From assembly GCA_964463375.1 (NCBI GenBank), contig CAYXBQ010000001.1:62001-126000 (forward strand): 64,000 nt of DNA. The letters are read 5' to 3'. The notes beneath the pieces are model-generated. The model ran no database searches. It saw only the letters and a program-made list of their open reading frames with translations, and had not been told where the DNA came from. This DNA is from UMGS1696 sp964463375. Its GTDB lineage: Bacteria > Bacillota > Clostridia > Oscillospirales > CAG-272. The translations under genes were made by a program, and so were the position numbers. Positions 35,525-42,772 of the stretch are shown one piece after another; the stretch's first letter is position 1; every line of letters starts with the position of its first letter.

Positions 35525-35560
35525 AGAATCATATAGTATGGGAGAATCATATAGTATGGG
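35525..35560. repeat. Perfect 18-bp tandem duplication at the iclR stop codon
   Basis: AGAATCATATAGTATGGG occurs twice head to tail (35525-35542 and 35543-35560). On the minus strand the unit carries the last codons and TGA stop of the IclR gene, and 18 being a multiple of three, the second copy repeats His-Thr-Ile-stop in frame. Confidence 0.9.
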
Positions 35561-36332
35561 GTTCGATGCTTGCGAATGCGCTGCCGGTATAGCCAAGGCA
35601 GAGAGAGGTGTCTCGGCAGGCTTGACAGATCGGAGGCAGCAGGCGGGCGAAGATGGTCTCCATGTCGTCCACCATATAGGCAGAGCAGCCGATGGAGGCA
35701 ATGACCGTTTCGGCAGCGTCGTACACGGGACCTGCCACACACACGATGCCTTTGCCGTACTCTTCCCTGTCCAATGCGTAGCCATGCTCCCGGATCCAGT
35801 GCAGTTCCTCCCGCATAGCATCGGGAGTGGTGATGGTATTGGGGGTACGCATGGTCAGCTGGGTCGCACAGTATGCCGTGATCACAGCGGGATCGGCGTG
35901 GGCAAGGAGGATTTTCCCCGGTGCGGAGCTGTGCAAATGATAGCGTCCACCGACTCGGCCAGCCACACGCACGTCCCCACGGCCGTCCAAATGTTGGGTA
36001 TACAGCACACGGTCGCCGTCTAGCACGCCCAGATAGGTACTTTCACCAACGGTATTCCAAAGCGTTTGCAGGGGGGACAGGGCGGCACTTTGCAGGGTCG
36101 TATGCATGAGGGCAGTCGAAGCATAGCGGAAGGGGCGCAGGGTCAGGGCGTATTTTCGGTTCACGTCATAGATCCAGCCGGATTTTTCCAGCGTATTGAG
36201 GATGCGGAACACCATATTGCTGTTTAATCCCGTACCCTGGCAGATATCAGTGATGCCAACGGCGGCTTTCTCCTCAGCCATGAATTCGATCACCTGTATG
36301 GCTGCTTCTGCCGCCGGTGCATAGTTGGACAT
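35547..36332 (-). CDS. IclR family transcriptional regulator
   Basis: A 261-residue IclR regulator: N-terminal winged HTH (ITDICQGTGLNSNMVFRILN, residues ~25-60) and C-terminal ligand-binding GAF-like domain with the usual blocks (GRYHLHSSAPGKILLAH, REHGYALDREEYGKGIVCVAGPV). ATG 36332 follows AAGGAG 8 nt upstream. It heads an operon with a solute-binding-like lipoprotein and a GRE, so it likely senses a compound handled by that GRE. Its 3' end lies in an 18-bp tandem duplication. Confidence 0.92.
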   Translation of the reverse strand: MSNYAPAAEAAIQVIEFMAEEKAAVGITDICQGTGLNSNMVFRILNTLEKSGWIYDVNRKYALTLRPFRYASTALMHTTLQSAALSPLQTLWNTVGESTYLGVLDGDRVLYTQHLDGRGDVRVAGRVGGRYHLHSSAPGKILLAHADPAVITAYCATQLTMRTPNTITTPDAMREELHWIREHGYALDREEYGKGIVCVAGPVYDAAETVIASIGCSAYMVDDMETIFARLLPPICQACRDTSLCLGYTGSAFASIEPHTI

Positions 36333-36363
36333 AGATGCGTCTCCTTTATGTATGTATAATAGC

Positions 36364-36392
36364 ATTATACTCCTATTCTATCCGTTTGTCAA
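36364..36392 (-). promoter_or_regulatory. Perfect consensus promoter of the IclR-lipoprotein-GRE operon
   Basis: Minus strand TTGACA (36392-36387), 17-bp spacer, TATAAT (36369-36364). Confidence 0.9.
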
Positions 36393-36447
36393 GTGGGTTG
36401 GGATATTTTTTATCGGCTGCCGATGTTGTCTAAAATACATAAAAACA

Positions 36448-36478
36448 AAAAATGTGCAGGGGATTCCTACACATTTTT
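36448..36478 (-). terminator. Terminator after the CD1247-like gene
   Basis: AAAAATGTGCAGG and CCTACACATTTTT arms around 5 nt; on the minus strand it ends in a T-run, downstream of the tandem repeats and upstream of the iclR promoter. Confidence 0.8.
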
Positions 36479-36500
36479 GATAGATGCATTTGTAGATCGT

Positions 36501-36580
36501 CGAATGACCCTACAGGCCACCGAATGACCCTACAGGTCATTCAACGACCTTACAGGCCGCCAAACGACCTTACAGGTCGT
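36501..36580. repeat. Four 20-bp tandem repeats overlapping a gene end
   Basis: Exact 20-bp period: 36501-36520, 36521-36540, 36541-36560 and 36561-36580, consensus CGAAYGACCYTACAGGYCRY. Alternate units complete dyads such as AATGACCctacAGGTCATT and AACGACCttacAGGTCGTT. The last unit contains the Asp-Leu-stop end of the CD1247-like gene (minus strand), so the coding 3' end is itself a repeat unit. Confidence 0.92.
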
Positions 36581-37049
36581 TTTGTTCGTCTGCGTCTTCG
36601 CTGTCGTCTACCAGAGGCTTATGGCAGGCGGGGCACAGGATGTCTTCGGGTTCGATGGTGTCGTCGAAGTATACCTTTTCGCCGCAGTGAGGGCACATAG
36701 CGCAGTAGAAATCGCTGTCGTCTTCGTCGTCCTCATCGTCGTCGTGATGGTGGCAGCCACAACCGCAGCAGCAGTCGTCGTCATCGTCTTCATCATCGTC
36801 GTCACAGCAACCACAGCCACAGCCGTCTTCGCCGTAGATCTCTTCTTCCAGAGCGCCCAGATCCTCGTCCAGCTCCTCTGCGTAGTCGTGCAGGGTCTGG
36901 GTATTGGTCTTCAGGGTCTCGATGTCCTCTGCCATCTGTTCGATGATGCCGCTCAGTGCGTTGATCACCTTGGTCTCCGGCTTGGCGGGATCCAGCTGCA
37001 GTCCTTCCAAAAGTCCCTTGATATAGGCGCTGTATTCCTTCGTATTCAT
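36570..37049 (-). CDS. CD1247-like protein with acidic, Cys/His-rich region
   Basis: A 159-residue cytoplasmic protein. Residues 1-70 form a helical domain (MNTKEYSAYIKGLLEGLQL, then a heptad-like stretch) matching the CD1247 N-terminal family of Clostridia. Residues ~74-112 are a striking low-complexity stretch of Asp, Glu, Cys, Gly and three His in a row. The C-terminus has CPHCGEKVYFD and CPACHKPL, a zinc-ribbon pair. Metal binding is very likely; the exact role is unknown. It lies downstream of efp on the same strand, an arrangement seen in other Clostridia, but the hairpin at 37088-37117 separates the two. Confidence 0.8.
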   Translation of the reverse strand: MNTKEYSAYIKGLLEGLQLDPAKPETKVINALSGIIEQMAEDIETLKTNTQTLHDYAEELDEDLGALEEEIYGEDGCGCGCCDDDDEDDDDDCCCGCGCHHHDDDEDDEDDSDFYCAMCPHCGEKVYFDDTIEPEDILCPACHKPLVDDSEDADEQNDL

Positions 37050-37087
37050 GAGAATTCTCCCTTCTCCCTCATTTCTTTGTAGAAAGA

Positions 37088-37117
37088 AGGCTGCCCGGTA
37101 TGGTGTGTGGACAGCCT
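37088..37117 (-). terminator. Hairpin after efp
   Basis: AGGCTGCCC and GGACAGCCT arms (one mismatch) followed on the minus strand by TTCTTTCT; probable terminator or attenuator between efp and the CD1247-like gene. Confidence 0.6.
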
Positions 37118-37148
37118 GTCGCTTCTCGATCGTCTTTCTTCGTTTGGG

Positions 37149-37706
37149 TTATGCTCTTTCCAGATATTCGCCGGTTCTGGTGTCGATACGAACCTTGTCG
37201 CCCTGGTCGATGAACAGAGGAACACGGATCACAGCACCGGTTTCTACGGTGGCATTCTTGGTGGCACCGGTAGCGGTATCGCCTCTTACGCCGGGTTCGC
37301 AGTCGATGATGTCCAGTTCTACGAACATCGGGGGTTCTACTGCGAATACCTTATCCTTGTAGGAGTTGATCTTGCAGATCATTTCTTCCTTTACGAACTT
37401 CAGGCTATCCCCGATGATGTCCACACCCAGGGGTACCTGTTCGTAGGATTCCATATCCATGAAGTAATACAGATCGCCGTCGTTGTACAGATACTGCATT
37501 TCCTTCCGGTCGATACGGGCATCCTGATACTTGTCGGTGGGGGAGAAGGTCTTTTCTACCACGGCACCCGTGATCACGTTGCGGAGCTTGGTACGAACGA
37601 ATGCAGCGCCCTTACCGGGTTTTACGTGCTGGAATTCGATCACCTGCATTACCTGACCATCCATGTCGAAGGTCACGCCATTCTTAAAATCGCCTGCTAC
37701 TACCAT
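37149..37706 (-). CDS. efp: Elongation factor P
   Basis: A 185-residue EF-P that relieves ribosome stalling at consecutive prolines. It has the KOW-like domain with the conserved loop lysine in VKPGKGAAF, the OB domains, and the C-terminal signature GDTATGATKNATVETGAVIRVPLFI. ATG 37706 (MVVAGDFKNG) gives exactly the canonical 185 residues; a GTG 15 nt upstream would add MTKYS but leaves no room for the GGGGGTGA ribosome site. The promoter is at 37781-37809. Confidence 0.96.
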   Translation of the reverse strand: MVVAGDFKNGVTFDMDGQVMQVIEFQHVKPGKGAAFVRTKLRNVITGAVVEKTFSPTDKYQDARIDRKEMQYLYNDGDLYYFMDMESYEQVPLGVDIIGDSLKFVKEEMICKINSYKDKVFAVEPPMFVELDIIDCEPGVRGDTATGATKNATVETGAVIRVPLFIDQGDKVRIDTRTGEYLERA

Positions 37707-37780
37707 ACTGTACTTTGTCACCCCCAGAATGAGGGCAATCTCCTTTCGCCTGAATCAGGTCGGTCATAAAATTACACTTT

Positions 37781-37809
37781 ATTGTACATGAAAACGGACT
37801 ACTTTGCAA
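37781..37809 (-). promoter_or_regulatory. Sigma-A promoter of efp
   Basis: Minus strand TTGCAA (37809-37804), 17-bp spacer, TACAAT (37786-37781). The leader carries a CCTGAATCAGG palindrome at 37749-37759. Confidence 0.75.
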
Positions 37810-37904
37810 TAGCTTTTTGTAAATTTCTCAGCGTTTTTCCGTTTTTTCACGTTTTGCATAAACCATAGCATGGTTCGTGCTGTTTTTTTGTCATTTTGCC
37901 ATGT

Positions 37905-39452
37905 TCATTCTGCGGCAGTTTCGCGACTGGGCAGATAGTGGATGCGGCGCAGGTTAAAGCTGCCCTTCACGCATTCGATCCGCACAAGGCTGTCGCCCGT
38001 GTGCTTCTTTTCGATACGAACTGTGCGAACGCCGCCGGCAGATGTGCGCAGCAGTGTCTCCCCATTTTCCGTTACTGCAAGCATGGCGCCGTCAAAATCC
38101 GCTTCGAATACCAGCACGCCCGGATCCTCGGTGGCGTAGAAGGTGTACTCTGCCCAGCTGTCGGCAGAAAAGCGGAGCTCGGCATGTTCCCTTTCGCCGT
38201 CCGGTGCATTGTCTATGACGGTCACGCTCTGCATCTGCTTCCATGCACGGGCATCTATGCAGCAACCAGGTCGGCGGAAGATCGAGGGAACGACATTTGC
38301 CACGTGGTCACAGTTTTCGTACCGCATATTTTGCAGATATTCGTCAAAGGCTGCCTGGGCCTCTGCATAGGATGGACGGTCTCCGCCACGGGTATAGGCA
38401 ACGATGTCTCGCCAGCCATGGGGTCTTCTCACGGAACAGGGCGAATTGTCGGTATCCATTTTCTTCCACGGCCAGATGTTGTAGCCGATATTCAGCTCTG
38501 CCGACAGGGGATACATGGCAGAAAACCATTCCATATCGTTTTCGCCTGTCTCGCCTAGGTACAGGGGATAGTGCCACTCTTTCTGTTTTTCCAGATAGGG
38601 GGTATAGGCATCCGGTGTGGGAGGCAGCCAATAGCGGTGGAAGTGGAGGCACATATTGTCGTCGTAGTGTTCATCGAAAATGTCCACACGGGTCGCCCAC
38701 TGGGGGCCTTCCAGCGACAGCATATGCAGCTTATCCACCTGTCGGATCCGGGCGATGGCTTCTTTGTAGAACGCTTTCAGCCGGTGGTCTAAGTTTGGCA
38801 GATCCGGGCCGTTGGGAATGGGGGAGCGGCAGGGCTCGTTCAGCAGGTCGTACATACCCACGATCCACCGATCCCGGTACCGTTCGGCCAGCTTTTCCCA
38901 CAGGGCCAGCGCCTTTTCCCAGGAATCCGAACGGGTATCCGTGAACAGGCGGGGGATATTGTCGATGGAGTCATCGATATTGCTACCGGTCTGTCCACCG
39001 GGGGCGCAGTGGAGATCTAAGATCACATACAGTCTCCAGGTCTCGCACCAGTCTATGAAGCGATCCAACAGCCGGAAGCCGTCTTCCAGCCAGGTGATAC
39101 CCGGTTCGTCTACCATGAGCACACGCCAGTTGATGGCCACCCGGACGGAGTTGAAGCCGGCTTCTGCCATAGCACGCACGTCTGCTTCTGTGATGTAGTT
39201 TTCCCGGAACTGCTGCCAAAAATGCGCTGCGTAGGTACTGCCGCACAGATCCCGTATCAAGGCTTCGATCTGGCGGGGGGAATTGTAGCGGTCGCCAAAG
39301 CGCCACATATAGCCTTCCGGCACCAGCCAGTTGCCGATACCCATACCGGTCAGCAGCACCTCTTCTCCACGGGCGTTGACCATTCGTTCTCCGTCGGCAC
39401 GCAGATAGCCGTATACCCGGCTGCGATCCATTTTTTCGGTAATTGTCGTCAC
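37905..39452 (-). CDS. GH5-like glycoside hydrolase, cytoplasmic
   Basis: A 515-residue glycoside hydrolase of clan A, closest to GH5. It has GMGIGNWLVPEG, VRVAINWRVL, the LDLHCAPGGQTG block, the acid/base glutamate in YDLLNEPC and the presumed nucleophile in YLGETGEND. A C-terminal ~110-residue beta-rich region follows the barrel. There is no signal peptide, so it acts on imported oligosaccharides or glycosides. A GTG start at 39452 is used because GAAAGGAG lies 6 nt upstream. It follows asnA by 38 nt and is probably co-transcribed with it, an odd pairing. Confidence 0.85.
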   Translation of the reverse strand: MTTITEKMDRSRVYGYLRADGERMVNARGEEVLLTGMGIGNWLVPEGYMWRFGDRYNSPRQIEALIRDLCGSTYAAHFWQQFRENYITEADVRAMAEAGFNSVRVAINWRVLMVDEPGITWLEDGFRLLDRFIDWCETWRLYVILDLHCAPGGQTGSNIDDSIDNIPRLFTDTRSDSWEKALALWEKLAERYRDRWIVGMYDLLNEPCRSPIPNGPDLPNLDHRLKAFYKEAIARIRQVDKLHMLSLEGPQWATRVDIFDEHYDDNMCLHFHRYWLPPTPDAYTPYLEKQKEWHYPLYLGETGENDMEWFSAMYPLSAELNIGYNIWPWKKMDTDNSPCSVRRPHGWRDIVAYTRGGDRPSYAEAQAAFDEYLQNMRYENCDHVANVVPSIFRRPGCCIDARAWKQMQSVTVIDNAPDGEREHAELRFSADSWAEYTFYATEDPGVLVFEADFDGAMLAVTENGETLLRTSAGGVRTVRIEKKHTGDSLVRIECVKGSFNLRRIHYLPSRETAAE

Positions 39453-39490
39453 GATTTACTCCTTTCTCAAAGAGGTAGGTATGCCCTGCA

Positions 39491-40498
39491 TCACAGCAGA
39501 CGCACGCCCTTTTCCTGACAGATACGGAGGGTCTCCGGATCCCACAGGCTCACCTGCACTTCTCCGATGTGTGCGGTCTGCATCATCAGCATGCACAGCC
39601 GGGACTGGCCGATACCGCCGCCCATGGTCAGAGGCAGTTCTCCGTTCAGCAGCATTTTATGGAACGGCAGCTCCCGTCTATCGTTGCAGCCTGCTTCGTC
39701 CAGCTGGGCAGCCAGAGAGGTCTCGTCCACACGGATACCCATGGAGGAGATCTCGAACGCACGTCCCAGCACCTCGTTCCAGATCAGAATGTCGCCGTTC
39801 AGGGACCAGTCGTCGTAGTCGGGGGCACGGCCGTCGTGGGGCTTGCCGTTTTTCAGCTTGCCGCCGATCTGCATGAGGAATGTGGTGTGGTGCTCCTGCA
39901 CGTAAGCGCTTTCTCGCTGACTGGGGGTCAGATCGGGATACAGATCCTCCAGCTCGGCGGTGGTGATGAAGGAGACATTTCTGTCGAGCTTACAGTTCAG
40001 GCAGGGGAATTCGTCCTGCAAGGCCTCGTTGGTATCGCATACCGCATCCACGATGGCCTGGACGGTGGCTTTCAGATAGTCCACGTTGCGGCTTGCTCTG
40101 TCGATGACCTTTTCCCAGTCCCACTGGTCTACGTAGATCGAGTGGATGTTGTCCGGCTCTTCATCCCGGCGGATGGCGTTCATATCGGTGTACAGGCCGT
40201 TGCCCACGTAGAATTCGTACTTTTTCAGTGCCAGTCTCTTCCACTTTGCCAGAGAATGCACCACCTCTGCCTCCAGACCTACGCCGGGGATATCGAAGGA
40301 CACGGGACGCTCTACGCCGTTCAGGTTGTCGTTCAGACCGGAGTTGTCTGCTACGAACAGGGGAGCCGATACCCGCTTCAGGTGCAGGGCTTTGGCCAGA
40401 CTCCGCTGGAAATACCGCTTGATATAGTCGATGGCCCGCTGGGTCTCGTACACGGACAGCTTTGCCTTGTACCCATCGGGGATATATGTTTTTGCCAT
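39491..40498 (-). CDS. asnA: Aspartate-ammonia ligase (AsnA-type asparagine synthetase)
   Basis: A 335-residue ammonia-dependent asparagine synthetase related to class II aminoacyl-tRNA synthetases: Asp + NH3 + ATP gives Asn + AMP + PPi. Typical blocks are RVSAPLFVADNSGLNDNLNG, YVDQWDWEKVI, GRAPDYDDWSLNGDI and the C-terminal LTMGGGIGQSRLCM (class II motif 3). ATG 40498 (MAKTYIPDGYKAK) follows GAGGTC and gives the normal length. A consensus promoter lies 75 nt upstream; I saw no T-box here. Confidence 0.96.
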   Translation of the reverse strand: MAKTYIPDGYKAKLSVYETQRAIDYIKRYFQRSLAKALHLKRVSAPLFVADNSGLNDNLNGVERPVSFDIPGVGLEAEVVHSLAKWKRLALKKYEFYVGNGLYTDMNAIRRDEEPDNIHSIYVDQWDWEKVIDRASRNVDYLKATVQAIVDAVCDTNEALQDEFPCLNCKLDRNVSFITTAELEDLYPDLTPSQRESAYVQEHHTTFLMQIGGKLKNGKPHDGRAPDYDDWSLNGDILIWNEVLGRAFEISSMGIRVDETSLAAQLDEAGCNDRRELPFHKMLLNGELPLTMGGGIGQSRLCMLMMQTAHIGEVQVSLWDPETLRICQEKGVRLL

Positions 40499-40572
40499 AG
40501 AAATGACCTCGATTCCAGAATTTCGCATGGGTATTGCCGCCCACAAGGAGAGCGCACATACCTAACAGGATA

Positions 40573-40601
40573 ATTGTACCATCCCGGCGACGTACTGTCA
40601 A
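40573..40601 (-). promoter_or_regulatory. Promoter of asnA
   Basis: Minus strand TTGACA (40601-40596), 17-bp spacer ending in TGG, TACAAT (40578-40573). Confidence 0.83.
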
Positions 40602-40653
40602 GGGCAGAGTGTAAATTTTCTGAAAAAATCAAGGGAAATCGGCTCGATAACGC

Positions 40654-40680
40654 AAAAACAGACCCGAAAACAGGTCTGTC
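40654..40680 (-). terminator. Terminator of the Gfo/Idh/MocA gene
   Basis: ACAGACC and GGTCTGT arms; on the minus strand the 3' arm runs into TTTTT. Confidence 0.8.
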
Positions 40681-40696
40681 TTGCATGGTATCAAGC

Positions 40697-41683
40697 TTAG
40701 TCGATGGTAACGATGGAATTGTTTGCGTCGCCGATGTAGGAGTTTTCCAGCAGCTCGGTCAGGGCGATGGCTGCATCGATGTTCAGCTCCACCGGTGCGG
40801 GCTTGCCGGCGTCTACGCAGTCTAAGAACTGGTTCAGCGGTGCGGGCTTTTCGGCGGGCAGATCGGGGTTGAAGAAGCCGTTCTTGATGCCGCCCAGCTT
40901 AGCGGAGGAGAACTGCACGTTGTTGTCATGGGCGATCAGGGAGCCTTCGGTACCGTAGATCTCCAGGGTCTGGGGGGAGTTGTAGGAGATGAAGCTGGTC
41001 TCAGCAACGCCCAGGGTACCGTCAGCGAATTCTGCAATGGCAACGGCGTTTTCATCTACCGGCTTGCCGTAGGGAGCGGTGTACATACCGGTGACTCTCT
41101 TGGGCTTGCCCAGGAAGTACGCCAGCAGATACATGGGGTGGCAGCCCAGGTCCATCATAGCCCCGCCGGCTGCATCCTTCTTTTCGAACCAATAGTCAGG
41201 CAGCCAGTTGCCGGAAACGCCGGAGTGGGCATCCCGCATCCGTACCAGGGTGATCTTGCCGAACATACCCTTGTCGATCATGGACTTGGCGAACTGTACA
41301 GCCGGACGGCCTCTCTGGGGATAGCTGATCACGAAGGTGACACCGGCTTCTTCGATGGCAGCCTTGACTTCTTCGCATTCCTTTACGGTGGGGCACAGAG
41401 CCTTTTCGGTGAAGATGTGCTTGCCGGCCTTGGCAGCCTTGATCAGGATGTCGTGGTGTGCCGTGGTGGGTGCGTCGCAAACTACGGCATCGATGTCGTC
41501 TCTGGCCAGCAGGGCATCCAGGTCGGGCATGAATTCTGCGCCCAGCTCAGCAGCCCAGGCTTCTCCTCTGGCGGTGTCGTCGTCCCATACGGCAACGATC
41601 TCTGCCTTGCCGCTGTTCTTGACCATGTGGGCATATCCACCGGCGTGTACATGCCATTTGCTCAGCATTGCTACTTTGATCAT
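40697..41683 (-). CDS. Gfo/Idh/MocA family oxidoreductase
   Basis: A 328-residue NAD(P)-dependent oxidoreductase. The N-terminal nucleotide-binding half lacks the usual GxGxxG start (VAMLSKWHVHAGGYAHM); the second-strand region, the CDAPTTAHHDILIKAA block and the EKAL motif (Lys at the position of the EKP lysine, with Ala for Pro) follow. The C-terminal half has MMDLGCHPMYLLAYFLG, where the His often binds the substrate. ATG 41683 has GGAGG upstream. An alpha/beta hydrolase gene lies 91 nt upstream on the same strand, so an operon is possible. The substrate is unknown. Confidence 0.87.
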   Translation of the reverse strand: MIKVAMLSKWHVHAGGYAHMVKNSGKAEIVAVWDDDTARGEAWAAELGAEFMPDLDALLARDDIDAVVCDAPTTAHHDILIKAAKAGKHIFTEKALCPTVKECEEVKAAIEEAGVTFVISYPQRGRPAVQFAKSMIDKGMFGKITLVRMRDAHSGVSGNWLPDYWFEKKDAAGGAMMDLGCHPMYLLAYFLGKPKRVTGMYTAPYGKPVDENAVAIAEFADGTLGVAETSFISYNSPQTLEIYGTEGSLIAHDNNVQFSSAKLGGIKNGFFNPDLPAEKPAPLNQFLDCVDAGKPAPVELNIDAAIALTELLENSYIGDANNSIVTID

Positions 41684-41731
41684 AATTTGATCCTCCGTTT
41701 TATGATGATAGTATTTTTCTATTTGTGAAAT

Positions 41732-41792
41732 GCACAGTATTGTCACGAGCACTCAACAGTGTCGTCGCAAGCACTTAACAGTGTTGCCGCAG
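41732..41792. repeat. Degenerate 22-bp tandem repeats at a hydrolase gene end
   Basis: Units 41749-41770 and 41771-41792 match at 17 of 22 positions (consensus GCACTYAACAGTGTYGYCGCAR), and 41732-41748 is a shortened third copy. The unit 41771-41792 includes the TAA stop and last codons of the alpha/beta hydrolase gene (minus strand). Confidence 0.82.
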
Positions 41793-42512
41793 GAATGCAA
41801 GCAGCTCTGTACGATCCTCCAGGCCGTGGGGATGGTGGGCACAGCCGGGCTTGCCTACGCAGTACAGAGGCAGACCTGCCGCCTTATATGCATCCTCCAG
41901 CAGCTTGCCGTTTTCGATATAGGGTACCACCGGGTCGCTGTCGCCGTAGACCAGGGCCACCGGGATCTTATGCTCGATCAAGGTGGGGATCCGGTCGATG
42001 GGGTGTTCTCTATAAGTCAGCAGCTCGGAAATGGTAAAGCCGTAGGCATCCACCAGCTCCTGCCAGCCGCTGTCTCCTTCGCCCAATGCATCGCCAACGC
42101 CAAAGCCCATGGGGCAGGACAGCAGGTTCATGACCGGGGCATCTAAGTACAAAACGCTGACCAGATCCGGATAGCGGGAGGCAAAGTTCACGGAATGCAG
42201 ACCGCCGCAGCTCATGCCTACCGGGATGAACTTTTCGGCAAGGCCATATTCCTTTGTAAGATAAGCGGCGAACCGGGCTCTGGCGTGGTGGTCTTCATCA
42301 ACGCCCCAGCGGTTCTTGTTGCGCAGATAGGCCAGATGGAAGCCATTTGCCAACAGGTCGCATTCCAGTGCCGGGAAAGCGCCGAAATATTCCATCTTGC
42401 AGGCCCATTTGCCGCTGCCCCAGCCTTCCGTGTTGGGAAAGACCAGCAGTGCTTCTCTATCTTCAAATGTAAAGTCCAGTCGTTTGTAGCCAAACCAATC
42501 GGTATATTCCAT
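41775..42512 (-). CDS. Alpha/beta hydrolase
   Basis: A 245-residue alpha/beta hydrolase without signal peptide. The nucleophile elbow is GMSCGG (Ser about residue 92), the acid is probably Asp in YGDSDPVVPY and the base His lies in CAHHPHGL near the C-terminus. It resembles small esterases/peptidases acting on acylated sugars, but the substrate is not clear. ATG 42512 has AAAGGAG upstream. It has its own promoter and is followed on the same strand by the oxidoreductase; the 3' end is embedded in 22-bp tandem repeats. Confidence 0.83.
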   Translation of the reverse strand: MEYTDWFGYKRLDFTFEDREALLVFPNTEGWGSGKWACKMEYFGAFPALECDLLANGFHLAYLRNKNRWGVDEDHHARARFAAYLTKEYGLAEKFIPVGMSCGGLHSVNFASRYPDLVSVLYLDAPVMNLLSCPMGFGVGDALGEGDSGWQELVDAYGFTISELLTYREHPIDRIPTLIEHKIPVALVYGDSDPVVPYIENGKLLEDAYKAAGLPLYCVGKPGCAHHPHGLEDRTELLAFLRQHC

Positions 42513-42597
42513 GTGTGTTCTCCTTTGCCTTTTGGGCGCTCTTATCACAGGCATTCTCTGGCACCGGATGTGGCCTTTGCGCAGGTGCTCCTTGTAC

Positions 42598-42626
42598 AGT
42601 ATAGCAGTATTGCCGGAAAAAGTCAA
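42598..42626 (-). promoter_or_regulatory. Promoter of the alpha/beta hydrolase gene
   Basis: Minus strand TTGACT (42626-42621), 17-bp spacer, TATACT (42603-42598), divergent from the SGNH gene promoter. Confidence 0.82.
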
Positions 42627-42666
42627 GGGCGTGAGAAAATTTTTATCGGAATCTGGCGTTTTCCTC

Positions 42667-42695
42667 TTGCAAATGGCGAAAAAATCCTGTATACT
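42667..42695 (+). promoter_or_regulatory. Promoter of the SGNH hydrolase gene
   Basis: TTGCAA (42667-42672), 17-bp spacer, TATACT (42690-42695). Confidence 0.82.
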
Positions 42696-42772
42696 ACTTG
42701 GGTAAGCACTTTAGGAATACATTGGCACTGTGCGGTGGTCACACAACACACTGGTGCAGAAAGAGGTTTGCT

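Noticed and set aside
36501..36580. Possible mini CRISPR array
   Set aside because: The repeats are directly adjacent with no spacers, units are only 20 bp and degenerate, and no cas genes are present.
37749..37759. CCTGAATCAGG palindrome in the efp leader, similar to a stretch at 30584-30592
   Set aside because: The shared part is about nine bases and the contexts differ; most likely chance.
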